Assembly: GCA_025362495.1 (NCBI GenBank) | Contig: JANYGI010000220.1 | Coordinates: forward strand, 1-64,000 | Origin: Byssovorax sp. | GTDB lineage: Bacteria; Myxococcota_A; Polyangia; Polyangiales; Polyangiaceae | Length of the DNA: 64,000 nucleotides | Direction: 5' to 3' | Shown here: piece after piece, positions 22,303 to 31,070 of the stretch | Position numbering within the stretch: the stretch's first letter is position 1 | Layout: each line of letters begins with the position of its first letter | The notes under the pieces: model-generated | What the model was told of the DNA's origin: nothing | Seen by the model: only the letters and a program-made list of their open reading frames with translations | Databases searched by the model: none | Program-made: the position numbers and the translations under genes

Positions 22303-22421
22303 GGCAGACTGCCGACGTGCGCGAGCACGAGAGAGAGTGCCCGTACGCGCCAGGCGGAACGAGGTGGCCTGAAGCTTCCCCGAGCGAGAGCACGCGGCAT
22401 GGTTCTCACGGCGCGTCCCCC

Positions 22422-22519
22422 CCAAGGCCGGGGTTGTGGTAAGCTGCCGGTGTCAATCGATGATTCACGAGGAAGATCGAACATTTATCGAAATGTTCGG
22501 TCCGTACCCTCCATCGGTA
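22422..22519 (-). mobile_element. IS91-like terminal block (copy F) at the right edge of the vgrG interruption
   Basis: The block resembles 6484-6598 and 10556-10670: minus strand CCGATGGAGGGTA, CGAACATTTCGATAAATG, GAATCATCGATTGACAC, CAGCTTACCACAACCCC. Its outer end CCTCCATCGG is identical in all three copies. In the other two copies the family consensus continues inward to transposase codons, but here it meets unrelated DNA beyond the TfuA gene. vgrG codons start immediately outside it. Confidence 0.65.
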
Positions 22520-23445
22520 TGGAAGTCGTCGTGACGTTCCTGGGAGGCGACGTGGATCGGCCCCTGATCACCGGGTGCGTGCCGAACGCGATCAACCAAC
22601 CCCCTTTTCCGCTACCGAAGAGCAAGAGCCAGAGCGGGATCCGGACGAACAGCACGCCCGGCGGGCTCGGGCACAACGAGCTTCGCTTCGAGGATCAGAA
22701 GGGCGCAGAGCAGGTCTCACTGCGCGCCGAGCGCGATCTCGACGAGCTGATTCGCAACAACCACACGGTACATGTAGCGGCCGACGAGAGCATCACGGTA
22801 GGCCAGAACCGAGGTGTCGACGTGCTCGGAAACCTTCGCGAGCGCACGGATGGTACGCGGTACGAGCTGATCGGTGAAAGCTCTTCCGAAGTGGTCGGCA
22901 GCTCGAAGACGGTGGTTATCCACGGGGCCGAGTCGCACACCGTCAAGGCCGGTCGCTCGACGGCAATCGAGGGCAATGAGACATTGAACGTCAGTGGCAA
23001 TCACACGATCGTCGTCGGGTCCGGCGACGAACCGAGATCGTATGACGCCTACGCAGGCGGTGATCACGTCGCCGGCAGCGGGCAGAGCATTCGCCTGACT
23101 GCCGAGGAGTCCATCGTGCTCACCTGCGGTGACAGCACTCTGGTCCTGACGAAGGACGCGATCCGGATGCATTCGCCGACGATCGCGCTCGTCGCATCCA
23201 AGTCGCTCCAGCTTCAGGGCAACGGCCCGGCGATCAAGCTCGGTGATAACGCGGAGATCCTTGCGAACACGATTCGCCTGTTCGCGAAGAGCTCGAATCT
23301 CCTTCTCGAGGAGCGCGACGCGCACCTGAACGGCAAGAAGGTGTTGCTCAACTGCAGCGGGCTCGATCCGAGTGAATCCACGGCCAGGGACGCGAAGGTC
23401 GAGACGAAGCCCTTGTCCTTGAAGCTGACCGATGATCAGTTTTAA
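22512..23445 (+). pseudogene. vgrG: VgrG spike protein, 3' part of the split gene
   Basis: From IGMEVVVTFLGGDVDRPLI the frame gives the VgrG OB-fold and spike region: PNAINQPPFPLP, SQSGIRTNSTPGGLGHNELR, the tandem D-x-x-V-x-x-N beta-helix repeats (DELIRNNHTVHVAADESITV) and a terminal Gly/Asn-rich helix. The gp27-like N-terminal two thirds are absent. The frame is open back to an ATG at 22399, so a 348-residue protein with ~37 element-encoded residues could be made, but without the base domain it should not assemble a normal needle tip. It begins exactly where the 5' part at 3-265 stops. Confidence 0.85.
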
Positions 23446-23472
23446 CCTTACGCGTCCAAGGAGTACATCTTG

Positions 23473-23823
23473 ATGGTGAGCGGCGTACGGTTCGAGGGGA
23501 CGACGGGCGCGGATGGGATCGTCAAGCACGATGTGCCGAAGGACACCCAGGTAGCGACGCTGATGCTCTGGGTCGGCGAGCGCCCCACCGGGAAGACGTT
23601 ACGGTTCCAGATCCAGCTCGAAGACTTGCCTGACGTGACGAGCCCCCTCGGCGCGCAGAAGCGGCTCGTCAACCTGGGCTATCTCTGGGTGCCCCCTTCG
23701 GGAGAGCTCGACGCGTTGACGAAGGACGCGCTTCGAGCCGTCCAGGAGGACCATGGGCTCGACGGCACGGGCGAGCTCGATGGACCAACGCAGGGCAAAC
23801 TGGTCGAAGTTCAAGGGCACTGA
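23473..23823 (+). CDS. Small peptidoglycan-binding-domain protein of the VgrG operon
   Basis: The 116-residue product has an N-terminal beta domain (VRFEGTTGADGIVKHDVPKD) and a C-terminal PG_binding_1-type helical repeat (GAQKRLVNLGYLWVPPSGEL, DALTKDALRAVQEDHGLDGT). Such proteins are frequent just after vgrG, where they help load wall-active effectors onto the tip. ATG 23473 has AAGGAG 9 bases upstream and lies 27 bases after the vgrG stop. The T6SS effector context comes from the neighbours; the domain call is from the sequence. Confidence 0.78.
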   Translation: MVSGVRFEGTTGADGIVKHDVPKDTQVATLMLWVGERPTGKTLRFQIQLEDLPDVTSPLGAQKRLVNLGYLWVPPSGELDALTKDALRAVQEDHGLDGTGELDGPTQGKLVEVQGH

Positions 23824-23853
23824 GGCGAAAGAAGCGGAAGGGAGAGCTCGACC

Positions 23854-25143
23854 ATGTCGTTTCTGACGCGAACCGCGGTGTGCACGATCAAGAACAATTC
23901 GGACCAGCTGCTCACCCGGAAACAAGGCCATCTGTCGCATGGGGAGTGGCTGGGCGGCTTTCCGCCGGACTACATCAAGCCAGGCTCGTCGGGAAGCTGG
24001 ACCTCGCAGACGGCGGGGCTCTTCACCGGTGTGGAGGGGGTAGCTCAGTACAGCCTGCGGGACGAGTCGGTGTTCGAGGTGCGGTGGGACAATCCGTACG
24101 TGGGCGCCAACAGTTTTTCGCAGATCAGGACGCCGAATGGAGACCGGGCGACGGCGCCGGTGTCCTACGACGATGCACACGCGGATGATCTGAATGTGAC
24201 ATTTGTGCTCGGGCCGCTTTCAGTGCCTGCTCCCGCGCCCGCCAGCGTGCCCCCGCCGGCCCCTGCCCCGTCCATTCCAGAAGTCCCCTCCGTGCAGCAG
24301 ATCGTCGCCAATTGCAAAGGCACGACGCATGTGTCCAAACCCGGTCGGTACGATCGTTGTTCAGCTATCGAGTATGCCAAGACGCACGCCTTGACGCCAT
24401 GCACCGACGGATTCGTCGCTTTGGCAGTGCAACCTGGCTACCTTGAACTCAGCCGAAGTGATCTTGACAAGGAGCTTGAAGTACTCGGCGAGGGGCTTCG
24501 GATGGATGACTGCACGCATTTCGTCTCCAGTTGCATCGGATCCCCTTACGATGTGTCGCAGATCGCCATCACGGCTTCCAAGCCTGGTTTGAATTCGGGG
24601 GCCATGCCGCGAGCGAAAGCGGGCGGCCTCTACATTCCCCCTGATGTGAGGATCGGGAATTCTCGGATGTACGGCCTCATCGGCGTCCCGCAACTGATGG
24701 CGCATCTCCTCGGGCCTAGCGGACTCGGGGAGGTGGTGCCATTCAGAAAAGGCGCTCCCTACACGCGTGGAAGCGAAGGCATTCCCGCGGGGATTGAAGC
24801 TGGGGACGTGATCGTCAAGTATACGGAAGACACAGACACGAAAGCCCTGACCCCTCAGCACTCTCTATCTTATCTTGGGATTGCGCAGGCCGGTGAATTT
24901 CTAGGGAAGCCGATTTTCGCGTGCCATACCCAGTGCAGGATCGCCGCTTGGCCCATATTTGCTGTTGACTACTACACGTTCATTCACATCAGGGTCTCAT
25001 TCGATGATACGGGGCTGTCGATACGTACGAAGGTGAAGCATGTGCAAGAAAAGACCGCTTCGAAATTCAAGGACACTGTGGGCCGGAGCCTTCCTTGCAC
25101 TGCTAGCTCAAGCTTGTCACAGCACAACCAAGCTTCCAATTGA
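23854..25143 (+). CDS. Two-module toxin-like protein: aegerolysin-like domain plus NlpC/CHAP-like amidase
   Basis: The protein has 429 residues. The N-terminal module (~5-115) contains CTIKNNSDQLL, HGEWLGGFPPDYIKPGSSGS, VEGVAQYSL and RWDNPYVGANSFSQI, a beta-sandwich pattern seen in aegerolysin-type membrane-binding proteins (moderate support). A Pro/Ala linker (~122-150) follows. The C-terminal module has a Cys in DDCTHFVSSCIG (~219) and, later, EAGDVIVKYTED and PQHSLSYLGIAQ, the Cys and His blocks of papain-like cell-wall amidases. Together with vgrG and the peptidoglycan-binding protein upstream it reads as a T6SS cargo effector. GGGAGAG precedes ATG 23854. The last 104 bases overlap the next gene. 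Confidence 0.7.
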   Translation: MSFLTRTAVCTIKNNSDQLLTRKQGHLSHGEWLGGFPPDYIKPGSSGSWTSQTAGLFTGVEGVAQYSLRDESVFEVRWDNPYVGANSFSQIRTPNGDRATAPVSYDDAHADDLNVTFVLGPLSVPAPAPASVPPPAPAPSIPEVPSVQQIVANCKGTTHVSKPGRYDRCSAIEYAKTHALTPCTDGFVALAVQPGYLELSRSDLDKELEVLGEGLRMDDCTHFVSSCIGSPYDVSQIAITASKPGLNSGAMPRAKAGGLYIPPDVRIGNSRMYGLIGVPQLMAHLLGPSGLGEVVPFRKGAPYTRGSEGIPAGIEAGDVIVKYTEDTDTKALTPQHSLSYLGIAQAGEFLGKPIFACHTQCRIAAWPIFAVDYYTFIHIRVSFDDTGLSIRTKVKHVQEKTASKFKDTVGRSLPCTASSSLSQHNQASN

Positions 25144-26173
25144 GCCGATCTCGCCGTCGTCGGTGAACACGGCCGCTCTGGCAATCCCTACGGCAACAGT
25201 CGCCGCACCCGACACTTCGGCCATCAAAGCGTGGCGCCCCCTCATGAAAATCCCACCGCGGAGCGCAGGCACTTCGGATCGTTGGGGGGAGTTGTTTCTG
25301 CACCTGATGGCGGTCGATGACGAGAGCGTGTTCGTCGGTGAGGCGAACGGCGCTATCGTCAGGATCCCGAAGGATGGCGGCGCGCCTGTTTCGCTCGTGA
25401 CAGGAGGTATCCGTGAGGGGGTCTCGACCACGGATCTGAAGGTGGATGCGACGCACGTGTACTGGCTCGAACGCAATTTCGGCGGGGACGATTGTCACGG
25501 CATCGTCAAGCGTGTCGCCAAGACCGGGGGCGCTGTCGAACGCATCGGGGACGCGCTTGGGACAGCGGTCGCGGCGGTGCTCGGTCCAGCCGAAGTCTAC
25601 TACCTCGATCCCGCCGACTACTCCGCTCCCACGCCTACGCTGCACGTCCGGAAGGTGCCGAAGTCCGGTGGCGCGGAGCGAGATTTCTCGCTGCCTGAGC
25701 ACGGCGCCAACGGCATGGTCACGGACGGCACCACGCTGTTCGTGGCGACCAACTTCTGGGGGCAGCCGGAAGGACAGCCTTGGCGAATCTTTCGCCTCGA
25801 TCCTCGCACGTCCAAGTTTTCACGGCTTGGGTTCGGAGGTAGCTCGGCCATGGCCGTCGACCAAACGCACATCTACTGGGCGGATGACTCCGGAGCAGTA
25901 TTCCGGATGAACAAGGGCGGTGGCGTCGCCGAGAAGCTCTGTAGTGGTCCCATCGGCGCTGTGGACCTCGCCATCGACGCAACCACAATTTACTGGACCA
26001 CGCTGTGGGTCACACCTGATACCGCAGTCAGCAATGTCATGAAGATGCCAAAGGCGGGGGGCGAAGCGGTCATGCTCGCAGAGGGGGGAGGCGGAACGGA
26101 CTTTCGGATCGCCGTCGACGCGCGCAGCATCTACCGGATGACGCCAACCGCCGTGCTCGTCCACCCAAAGTGA
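25040..26173 (+). CDS. Beta-propeller lipoprotein, possible immunity protein
   Basis: The 377-residue product opens MCKKRPLRNSRTLWAGAFLA with a lipobox-like LAQAC. The mature chain consists of repeated blade-like units (HVYWLERNFGGDD, VYYLDPADYS, HIYWADDSGAVFRMNKGGGV, IYWTTLWVTP), typical of the beta-propeller lipoproteins common in myxobacteria. Its start lies 104 bases inside the upstream amidase gene in another frame. The signal peptide supports that start, so the overlap is real. A lipoprotein directly after a wall-active effector could neutralise it in the periplasm, but propellers with many other roles exist, so immunity is inference. Confidence 0.8.
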   Translation: MCKKRPLRNSRTLWAGAFLALLAQACHSTTKLPIEPISPSSVNTAALAIPTATVAAPDTSAIKAWRPLMKIPPRSAGTSDRWGELFLHLMAVDDESVFVGEANGAIVRIPKDGGAPVSLVTGGIREGVSTTDLKVDATHVYWLERNFGGDDCHGIVKRVAKTGGAVERIGDALGTAVAAVLGPAEVYYLDPADYSAPTPTLHVRKVPKSGGAERDFSLPEHGANGMVTDGTTLFVATNFWGQPEGQPWRIFRLDPRTSKFSRLGFGGSSAMAVDQTHIYWADDSGAVFRMNKGGGVAEKLCSGPIGAVDLAIDATTIYWTTLWVTPDTAVSNVMKMPKAGGEAVMLAEGGGGTDFRIAVDARSIYRMTPTAVLVHPK

Positions 26174-26389
26174 GACGTCGGGCAACGTGCCGTCGCTGAG
26201 CCTATCCCCGGAGCTTGGCGCCGATCTGCGGGTGGATGCCGGCGATCCGCTTGTACGCGGGGGCCCCGCGTGGAACGATCGCGCATGTTTCCGCGCCTCC
26301 TGCGTATTCAGCTGGGCGCGGTCCGGACTATATCTCTTCCCGGCGGGACGACGCCGATGGGCGCCGCGCGCGGAAAAGGAACGAGACAC

Positions 26390-27286
26390 ATGGCCTCTCT
26401 CTCAATTGCCGTCATCGGCGTCGGTGGCATCGGCAGCAGCTTTGCGTACCAGCTCGCGCGCGCCGGCCATGATGTGACCGTCATTGCGCGCCCCGGGTCC
26501 GCGCGCCTCCAGGAGCTGCAGCGAGACAAAGGCATCGTCAGCACGACGGGTGAGCGCGCGGAAGTGCGTGTCGAAGGCGCGCTGGACGAGCAGACCGAGT
26601 ACGATCTCGTCCTGGTGACCACCCTCGCTCATCAGGTCGACGCGGTGCTCCCCGCTCTCGGACGGAGCAAGGCCAGGTGTGTTCAGTTCATGTTCAACTG
26701 CTTCGATCCCGAGCGGCTGAGGGACGCCATGGGGGCTGACCGATGCACCTTTGGAATGCCGTTCGTGATGGGCCACGTGGACGGCGAGGGCAAGCTCGCC
26801 TGGAAGGTCAACCCCGGGCAGAAGACCCTGCACAGCGACCAGCGCTGGGTGGATCTGTTCGTCGGAGCGGGCATCCCTTCGGCGCTCGAAGGGGACATGG
26901 TGCTGTGGCTGCGCTGCCATGTACCCATGTGCATCGCCTTTGAGAGCATCTCGGTCGCGGGGATGCGGCGCGGCGGCGGGGCCTCGTGGGGCGAGTCGAT
27001 GGTCGTCGCCCGCGGGGTGCACGGAGGCTTCGAGATCCTCAAGCACCTCGGGTATCACCTGTACCCGTCCGCGAAGTCGTGGCTTTGCGCCTGTCCCACC
27101 TTCCTGGTCGCCGGCATGCTGTGGTCCCTCTCCCGCATCACCTCTTTTCGCGAGCTGCTGGCGACCGGCGTGAACGAGTGTCGCGCGCTCGTCGACACCG
27201 TGGCGGCGGCTGCGGCGAGCGCGAAGCCCGCGGTTCCCGCGGCGGTTGCGGCCGTCCTGGCGATGAAGCCCACCGAGGACCGGTGA
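26390..27286 (+). CDS. Ketopantoate reductase-family oxidoreductase, second copy
   Basis: The 298-residue product starts MASLSIAVIGVGGIGSSFAY, with the dinucleotide-binding GxGxxG, and then HDVTVIARPGSARLQEL. The second domain keeps the ApbA layout, but its catalytic region (VLWLRCHVPMCIAFESISVA) is unlike true PanE. ATG 26390 is chosen over an earlier in-frame start at 26270 because AAAGGA lies 10 bases upstream and the Rossmann strand begins at residue 4. It is only distantly similar to the 3540 protein. Convergent with the AraC gene. Substrate unknown. Confidence 0.82.
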   Translation: MASLSIAVIGVGGIGSSFAYQLARAGHDVTVIARPGSARLQELQRDKGIVSTTGERAEVRVEGALDEQTEYDLVLVTTLAHQVDAVLPALGRSKARCVQFMFNCFDPERLRDAMGADRCTFGMPFVMGHVDGEGKLAWKVNPGQKTLHSDQRWVDLFVGAGIPSALEGDMVLWLRCHVPMCIAFESISVAGMRRGGGASWGESMVVARGVHGGFEILKHLGYHLYPSAKSWLCACPTFLVAGMLWSLSRITSFRELLATGVNECRALVDTVAAAAASAKPAVPAAVAAVLAMKPTEDR

Positions 27287-27344
27287 TCGAAGGCGTCCGC
27301 TGTCGTCGATCGCTCGTCCAGAGAGGATAGCGATCTCGCGCCGA

Positions 27345-28274
27345 CTACTCCGGCTCCCGCGCCGCGCCTCGCGCCGCGTTGCGGTAGTTGCGCGGCGCCA
27401 CGCCGGTGATCCGCTTGAACGCGTTGCTGAACGCGCTCTCCGACGCGTAGCCGAGTGACGCCGAGAGGACAGCGATGGACGTGTCGTCCTCGCGAAGCCT
27501 CCTCTGCGCGAGCCGCATCCGCCACTCGGCGAGGTACGCGAGGGGAGCCACGCCGGCCACACCGCTGAAGTGCACCGCGAAGCGCGTGCGCGACATCCCG
27601 GCCGCCTTGGCGAGCTCCTGGAGTCGCCAGGCGCGCCCCGGATCATCGTGCATGAGCCGCAGAGCACGGAGGATCCGCTCATCACCGATCGCGCGGAGCC
27701 ATCCTGATGGCAAAGTCCCCGAATCCGCGAGGTGGGTTCGCAAGATCTGGGTGAACAGCAGCTGCGCGAGCTGCGCCGACGCGATGTCGCTGCCCGGCAC
27801 CGTCGAGGTCCGCTCGGCGAGCAGTTCCTGGAGGATCCATCGCAGCGACGCGGCCCGAGGAGAGGAGGCGCGCACGTGGATGACCTCGGGGAGGACGTCA
27901 GTCAGCAGAGCCGCGCTCGACGGGTTGAGCGAGACCCGCCCGGCGAGGACGACGCATCCGGAGCCATCGCCGATCGTGGCCATCTCCTGGCTCTGTGTGG
28001 CCGGGACGACGTCAATCGGAGTCGCCGTCAAGCTGCTGGCCAGGATATAGCCTTTTCGTCCGGGGAGCAGGCCGACGTCCCCCTCTTCCACCCACACGGC
28101 CTCACGCTGGCCGTCCACGCGGAACCAGCAAGCCCCTCTGGCGACGGCGGCGAAGACGACTTGCCGCAGCGGCGGAACGCGTAGCGCCCAGGTGCCCCCC
28201 GCGGCAAAGCCCCCCGAGATGAAGGATCTCGGCTCCACGAGCCTCAGGATGTCCGAGAGCGGATCGTTCGACAC
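27345..28274 (-). CDS. AraC-family transcriptional regulator with cupin sensor domain
   Basis: The protein has about 309 residues. The N-terminal cupin_6-type domain (PLSDILRLVEPRSFISGGFA, VEEGDVGLLPG) is followed by a C-terminal AraC double helix-turn-helix: RLQELAKAAGMSRTRFAVHF and IAVLSASLGYASESAFSNAF, with KRITGVAPRNYR at the end. The longest frame starts at ATG 28382, but that leader is Arg/Ser junk overlapping the upstream gene. I choose GTG 28274, five bases after the upstream stop codon at 28279, giving the usual family length. It probably shares a transcript with the lipoprotein gene. Target genes unknown; the reductase at 26390 is convergent with it. Confidence 0.85.
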   Translation of the reverse strand: MSNDPLSDILRLVEPRSFISGGFAAGGTWALRVPPLRQVVFAAVARGACWFRVDGQREAVWVEEGDVGLLPGRKGYILASSLTATPIDVVPATQSQEMATIGDGSGCVVLAGRVSLNPSSAALLTDVLPEVIHVRASSPRAASLRWILQELLAERTSTVPGSDIASAQLAQLLFTQILRTHLADSGTLPSGWLRAIGDERILRALRLMHDDPGRAWRLQELAKAAGMSRTRFAVHFSGVAGVAPLAYLAEWRMRLAQRRLREDDTSIAVLSASLGYASESAFSNAFKRITGVAPRNYRNAARGAAREPE

Positions 28275-28278
28275 GATA

Positions 28279-30015
28279 TCAGCGAGGATCGAGCTTGAGC
28301 AGCCGCGCGCTGGCGATCGGGGCGAAGCTCTGCGCCTTGCCGAGCGAGTACGCGAGGGCGATCGGGAGCTCGTAGCGGTCAATCGCGTAGGACAGCGTCA
28401 CGTCGACCTCGTTGGCCTTCTCGAGCGCTTTGCAGATGTCGCCCGCGGCCTTGCTGTTGGTCGCGCTGCGGACACCGCGGCTCGTGACGAGGCGAATGTC
28501 GCCGCAGCTCAGCAGCTTGGTGAGCTTGCCGCGCTCGCCCGAGAGGCTGGTCTTGAACCGGGTCTCGGCGACCGTCTTGTCGGACTTCGCCTTGGCCAGA
28601 TCAGCCTTGGCCTTGGCCTTGGCGGGCGCGTCACTGCCGATGTCGGCCTGGAGCTCCACCCGCTCTGCGGCGTCGAGGGCCGTCGTCGCGGCGTCGACAG
28701 CGGCCTTGAGGCGACCCTCGATGTCGTCGCCCTTGAGGGCAATGTGCCAGGTGGCCGAGAGCCTGCGCTGGCCCTTGTTGAGCGCCGGATCGTCGACGAA
28801 ATGCACCATCTTGAGGTCAGTCACCTTGCCGGAGAGCTCGGCGGCCTCGAAGCTCACCTCTTGCGGCTCGGCCGGGACGTCCTTGCGCTCCACGTCGTGC
28901 AAGCTCAGGTGCAGCTTGGCCATGTCGTCATAGGCCACCTTGCCGTCCTTCAGATAGACCACCACGTTGCCCGACGCGTTCGCGAAGTCCCCCGAGGGCA
29001 GCTTCACGAGCTGCACCGAGAGAGCAGCGGGGTTGAGGTCGAACTCGATCGGTTCGCTCTGCACCGCGTCCGACTCCGACGGGTGCACCAGGCGCGAGAG
29101 GCGGAGCTTCGTCAAAGGCACCACGCGACCGTCGCGGGGAGCGTCGGTGATGGCCACCATCTCGGTCACGTCCTTGAGCGCGACGAGGGTGAGCTTGGAG
29201 GACTTCTTGTCGCGGATCCGCACGAAATCCCCGTCGAGCGAGAGATCGAAGGCCTTGTCGTCGAGCTCGCTCACGCCGGCGGTGTCCTGGAACTCTTTCC
29301 AGGCCTTGACGACGACGTGGCCGTGAATCGCCGTCACGCCCATGTCCGCGAGGACGGGAGAGCGGCAATCGCCTCTCCGGCTCACCATGCGGATCCGCTC
29401 CGAGGGGCGCCACGGCGACTCGACCACCGAGCCGCTCTCGTCGAACCAGGTGGTCTTGGAGGCCGCGTCGCGCCCGAACCCCGAGAGATCGGGCGGCGCC
29501 TTGAGCGAGAACGAGAGGAAGCGAGTGCCGTACTCGCTGCCGATGGCGTCCGATCCGAAGTGACACGACTGCACGCCGCTGGCGCCGGTGAACTCGAGCT
29601 CACCGTCGAACGTCGCGTAGCGCAGGATCTCCCCGGTCTCGTTGGTCGCCTCGATCACGATCCCGAGGCCGTGCCGGAGCTGAGCGTGCCCGGTGTCGAG
29701 CGAGCCATCCTCCGAGGCCGAGGGCATGGTGCGGTTGGACGAGTACGGGCTGAAGAGCTGAACGTCCTTGAGCGACGCCTGGATCTTCTTCGGCAGCGAC
29801 GCCGCCGCTTCTCCGGTGGGCGCGGGCGCCGCCGCCGCCGCGCCCGAGGGCGCCGCCGCTGCCGCCGAGCCGGAGGCCGCGGGCGAGGCCGTGCCCGCGG
29901 TCTCCTTCTTGCCGCAACCAGCGAGGAACACTGGAGATATCGCGGCAGCGACCAGCGCCGCGCGCCCGGAGAAACGAGACGCGCGGAGGAGACCCTCGAG
30001 GACAGCGGACTTCAT
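28279..30015 (-). CDS. Large lipoprotein of unknown function
   Basis: The 578-residue product has a signal peptide with lipobox VFLAGC and then a long Ala/Gly/Pro-rich flexible stretch (ASPAASGSAAAAAPSGAAAA). The body contains beta-strand material (QVELQADIG-type segments, ATWHIALKGDDIEGRLKAAV). A Lys/Ala helical segment (~455-490, KAKAKADLAKAKSDK) may be a coiled coil. No named domain is recognised. Charged Lys/Asp balance and low Cys suit a soluble periplasmic or surface lipoprotein. It is divergent from the GTPase module (92-base gap), so the two may share regulation. Confidence 0.72.
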   Translation of the reverse strand: MKSAVLEGLLRASRFSGRAALVAAAISPVFLAGCGKKETAGTASPAASGSAAAAAPSGAAAAAPAPTGEAAASLPKKIQASLKDVQLFSPYSSNRTMPSASEDGSLDTGHAQLRHGLGIVIEATNETGEILRYATFDGELEFTGASGVQSCHFGSDAIGSEYGTRFLSFSLKAPPDLSGFGRDAASKTTWFDESGSVVESPWRPSERIRMVSRRGDCRSPVLADMGVTAIHGHVVVKAWKEFQDTAGVSELDDKAFDLSLDGDFVRIRDKKSSKLTLVALKDVTEMVAITDAPRDGRVVPLTKLRLSRLVHPSESDAVQSEPIEFDLNPAALSVQLVKLPSGDFANASGNVVVYLKDGKVAYDDMAKLHLSLHDVERKDVPAEPQEVSFEAAELSGKVTDLKMVHFVDDPALNKGQRRLSATWHIALKGDDIEGRLKAAVDAATTALDAAERVELQADIGSDAPAKAKAKADLAKAKSDKTVAETRFKTSLSGERGKLTKLLSCGDIRLVTSRGVRSATNSKAAGDICKALEKANEVDVTLSYAIDRYELPIALAYSLGKAQSFAPIASARLLKLDPR

Positions 30016-30107
30016 GGGGCGCCACGATACCCGACCTCGCGCGCGCTCCCAAAAATCTCACCGCGCGCCGGCTGACTTCTTGCTCGGGAGACGCCCGGGG
30101 GGTCCGC

Positions 30108-31064
30108 ATGGAATGGATAACGCTGCTCGTCACGAGCCTCATCGCCCTGGGCGCCGCCGGCTTGGCCGTGATCCTGGTCAAGCAGCGATCACGGCGAGAG
30201 GCGCAGCTCCGGGATGTGCAAAGCGCGTACGCCTCGCTCCGTGACACCCGATCGCAGGTGGAGCTGCTGAGCGGCCGGCACGCGGCGCTCACGACGCGGT
30301 TCGAAGAGGTGCAAGGCGACAACCTCCGCAAGGCCGAGTGGCTCGACAACCTCGAGAAGGAGAACGAGTGGTTTCGCCAGGAGCTCGAGAAGCGCCCGCG
30401 GGTGACGCGCCGCACCTACAAGATCCTCACGCTCGGCATCAGCGGCACGGGCAAGACGGCGCTCACCCTCAAGTGGGCCAATCCGCTCACCGATCTCGGC
30501 GCGCTCGCGGGCACCAAGATCGATCGCTATCAACGCACGGTGAGCCTCGTCACCGGCAAAGAGGCGATGACCGAGCACGTGTTCGAGATCGGGGACTGGG
30601 GAGGCGAGTACATCGTGGACGCGCACCAGGAGCTGGTGATGGACGAGGTACATGGCCTGCTCCTCGTGGTCGATCTCGCGGGCCGCGACGCCACCAGGGT
30701 CGAGCCGGAGCGGATCCAGCAGCAGCTCCGCGATTTCCAGGCAGAAGTGCTCAAGTTCTTCTTCGGGCCACGCACGGTGGCGTCGTGCAAGACGGTCGTC
30801 CTGTTCATCAACAAGTCAGATGTCCTGTCGGGGACGCCGGCAGAGGTCGAGCGCGAGGCGAGGAGCCTTTACAAGCAGCTCATCGACGATCTGGAGAAGC
30901 ACGACGCGCAGCTCAACGTTCATGTCCTCGTCGGATCGGCGACGTCGGGGCACTCGATACATCATCTGTTCTCTCACTTCGTCGAGCGGATCCTCCCGAG
31001 CACCGCGTACGACGCGCAGCTCCTCCAGCGCATGCGCGCCGACTCCGCCGCCGGGCCGAGGTGA
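30108..31064 (+). CDS. Membrane-anchored Ras-like GTPase
   Basis: The protein has 318 residues. An N-terminal membrane span (ITLLVTSLIALGAAGLAVIL, ~4-24) is followed by a coiled coil (~30-95), then a G domain. Motifs are G1 LGISGTGKTALTLK (~107), G3 EIGDWGGEYIV (DxxG), G4 NKSD (~235) and a G5-like GSATSG. The layout resembles signal-recognition-receptor-beta or Arf-like GTPases rather than translation GTPases. It is the first gene of a tight three-gene operon (6 bases to the next gene, 18 bases to the kinase). The membrane anchor plus coiled coil suggests a switch that recruits partners at the inner membrane. Confidence 0.88.
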   Translation: MEWITLLVTSLIALGAAGLAVILVKQRSRREAQLRDVQSAYASLRDTRSQVELLSGRHAALTTRFEEVQGDNLRKAEWLDNLEKENEWFRQELEKRPRVTRRTYKILTLGISGTGKTALTLKWANPLTDLGALAGTKIDRYQRTVSLVTGKEAMTEHVFEIGDWGGEYIVDAHQELVMDEVHGLLLVVDLAGRDATRVEPERIQQQLRDFQAEVLKFFFGPRTVASCKTVVLFINKSDVLSGTPAEVEREARSLYKQLIDDLEKHDAQLNVHVLVGSATSGHSIHHLFSHFVERILPSTAYDAQLLQRMRADSAAGPR

Positions 31065-31070
31065 GCGCCG

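Noticed and set aside
22399-22511. Start of the vgrG 3' part at ATG 22399
   Set aside because: The first ~37 residues are transposon-encoded, not VgrG. An ORF exists, but I do not claim it is made as a functional protein.
26187-26260. Minus-strand tail GAPAYKRIAGIHPQIGAKLR before a stop
   Set aside because: Looks like the C-terminal end of some protein, but only about 22 residues are left and the frame upstream is broken. Too short to name.
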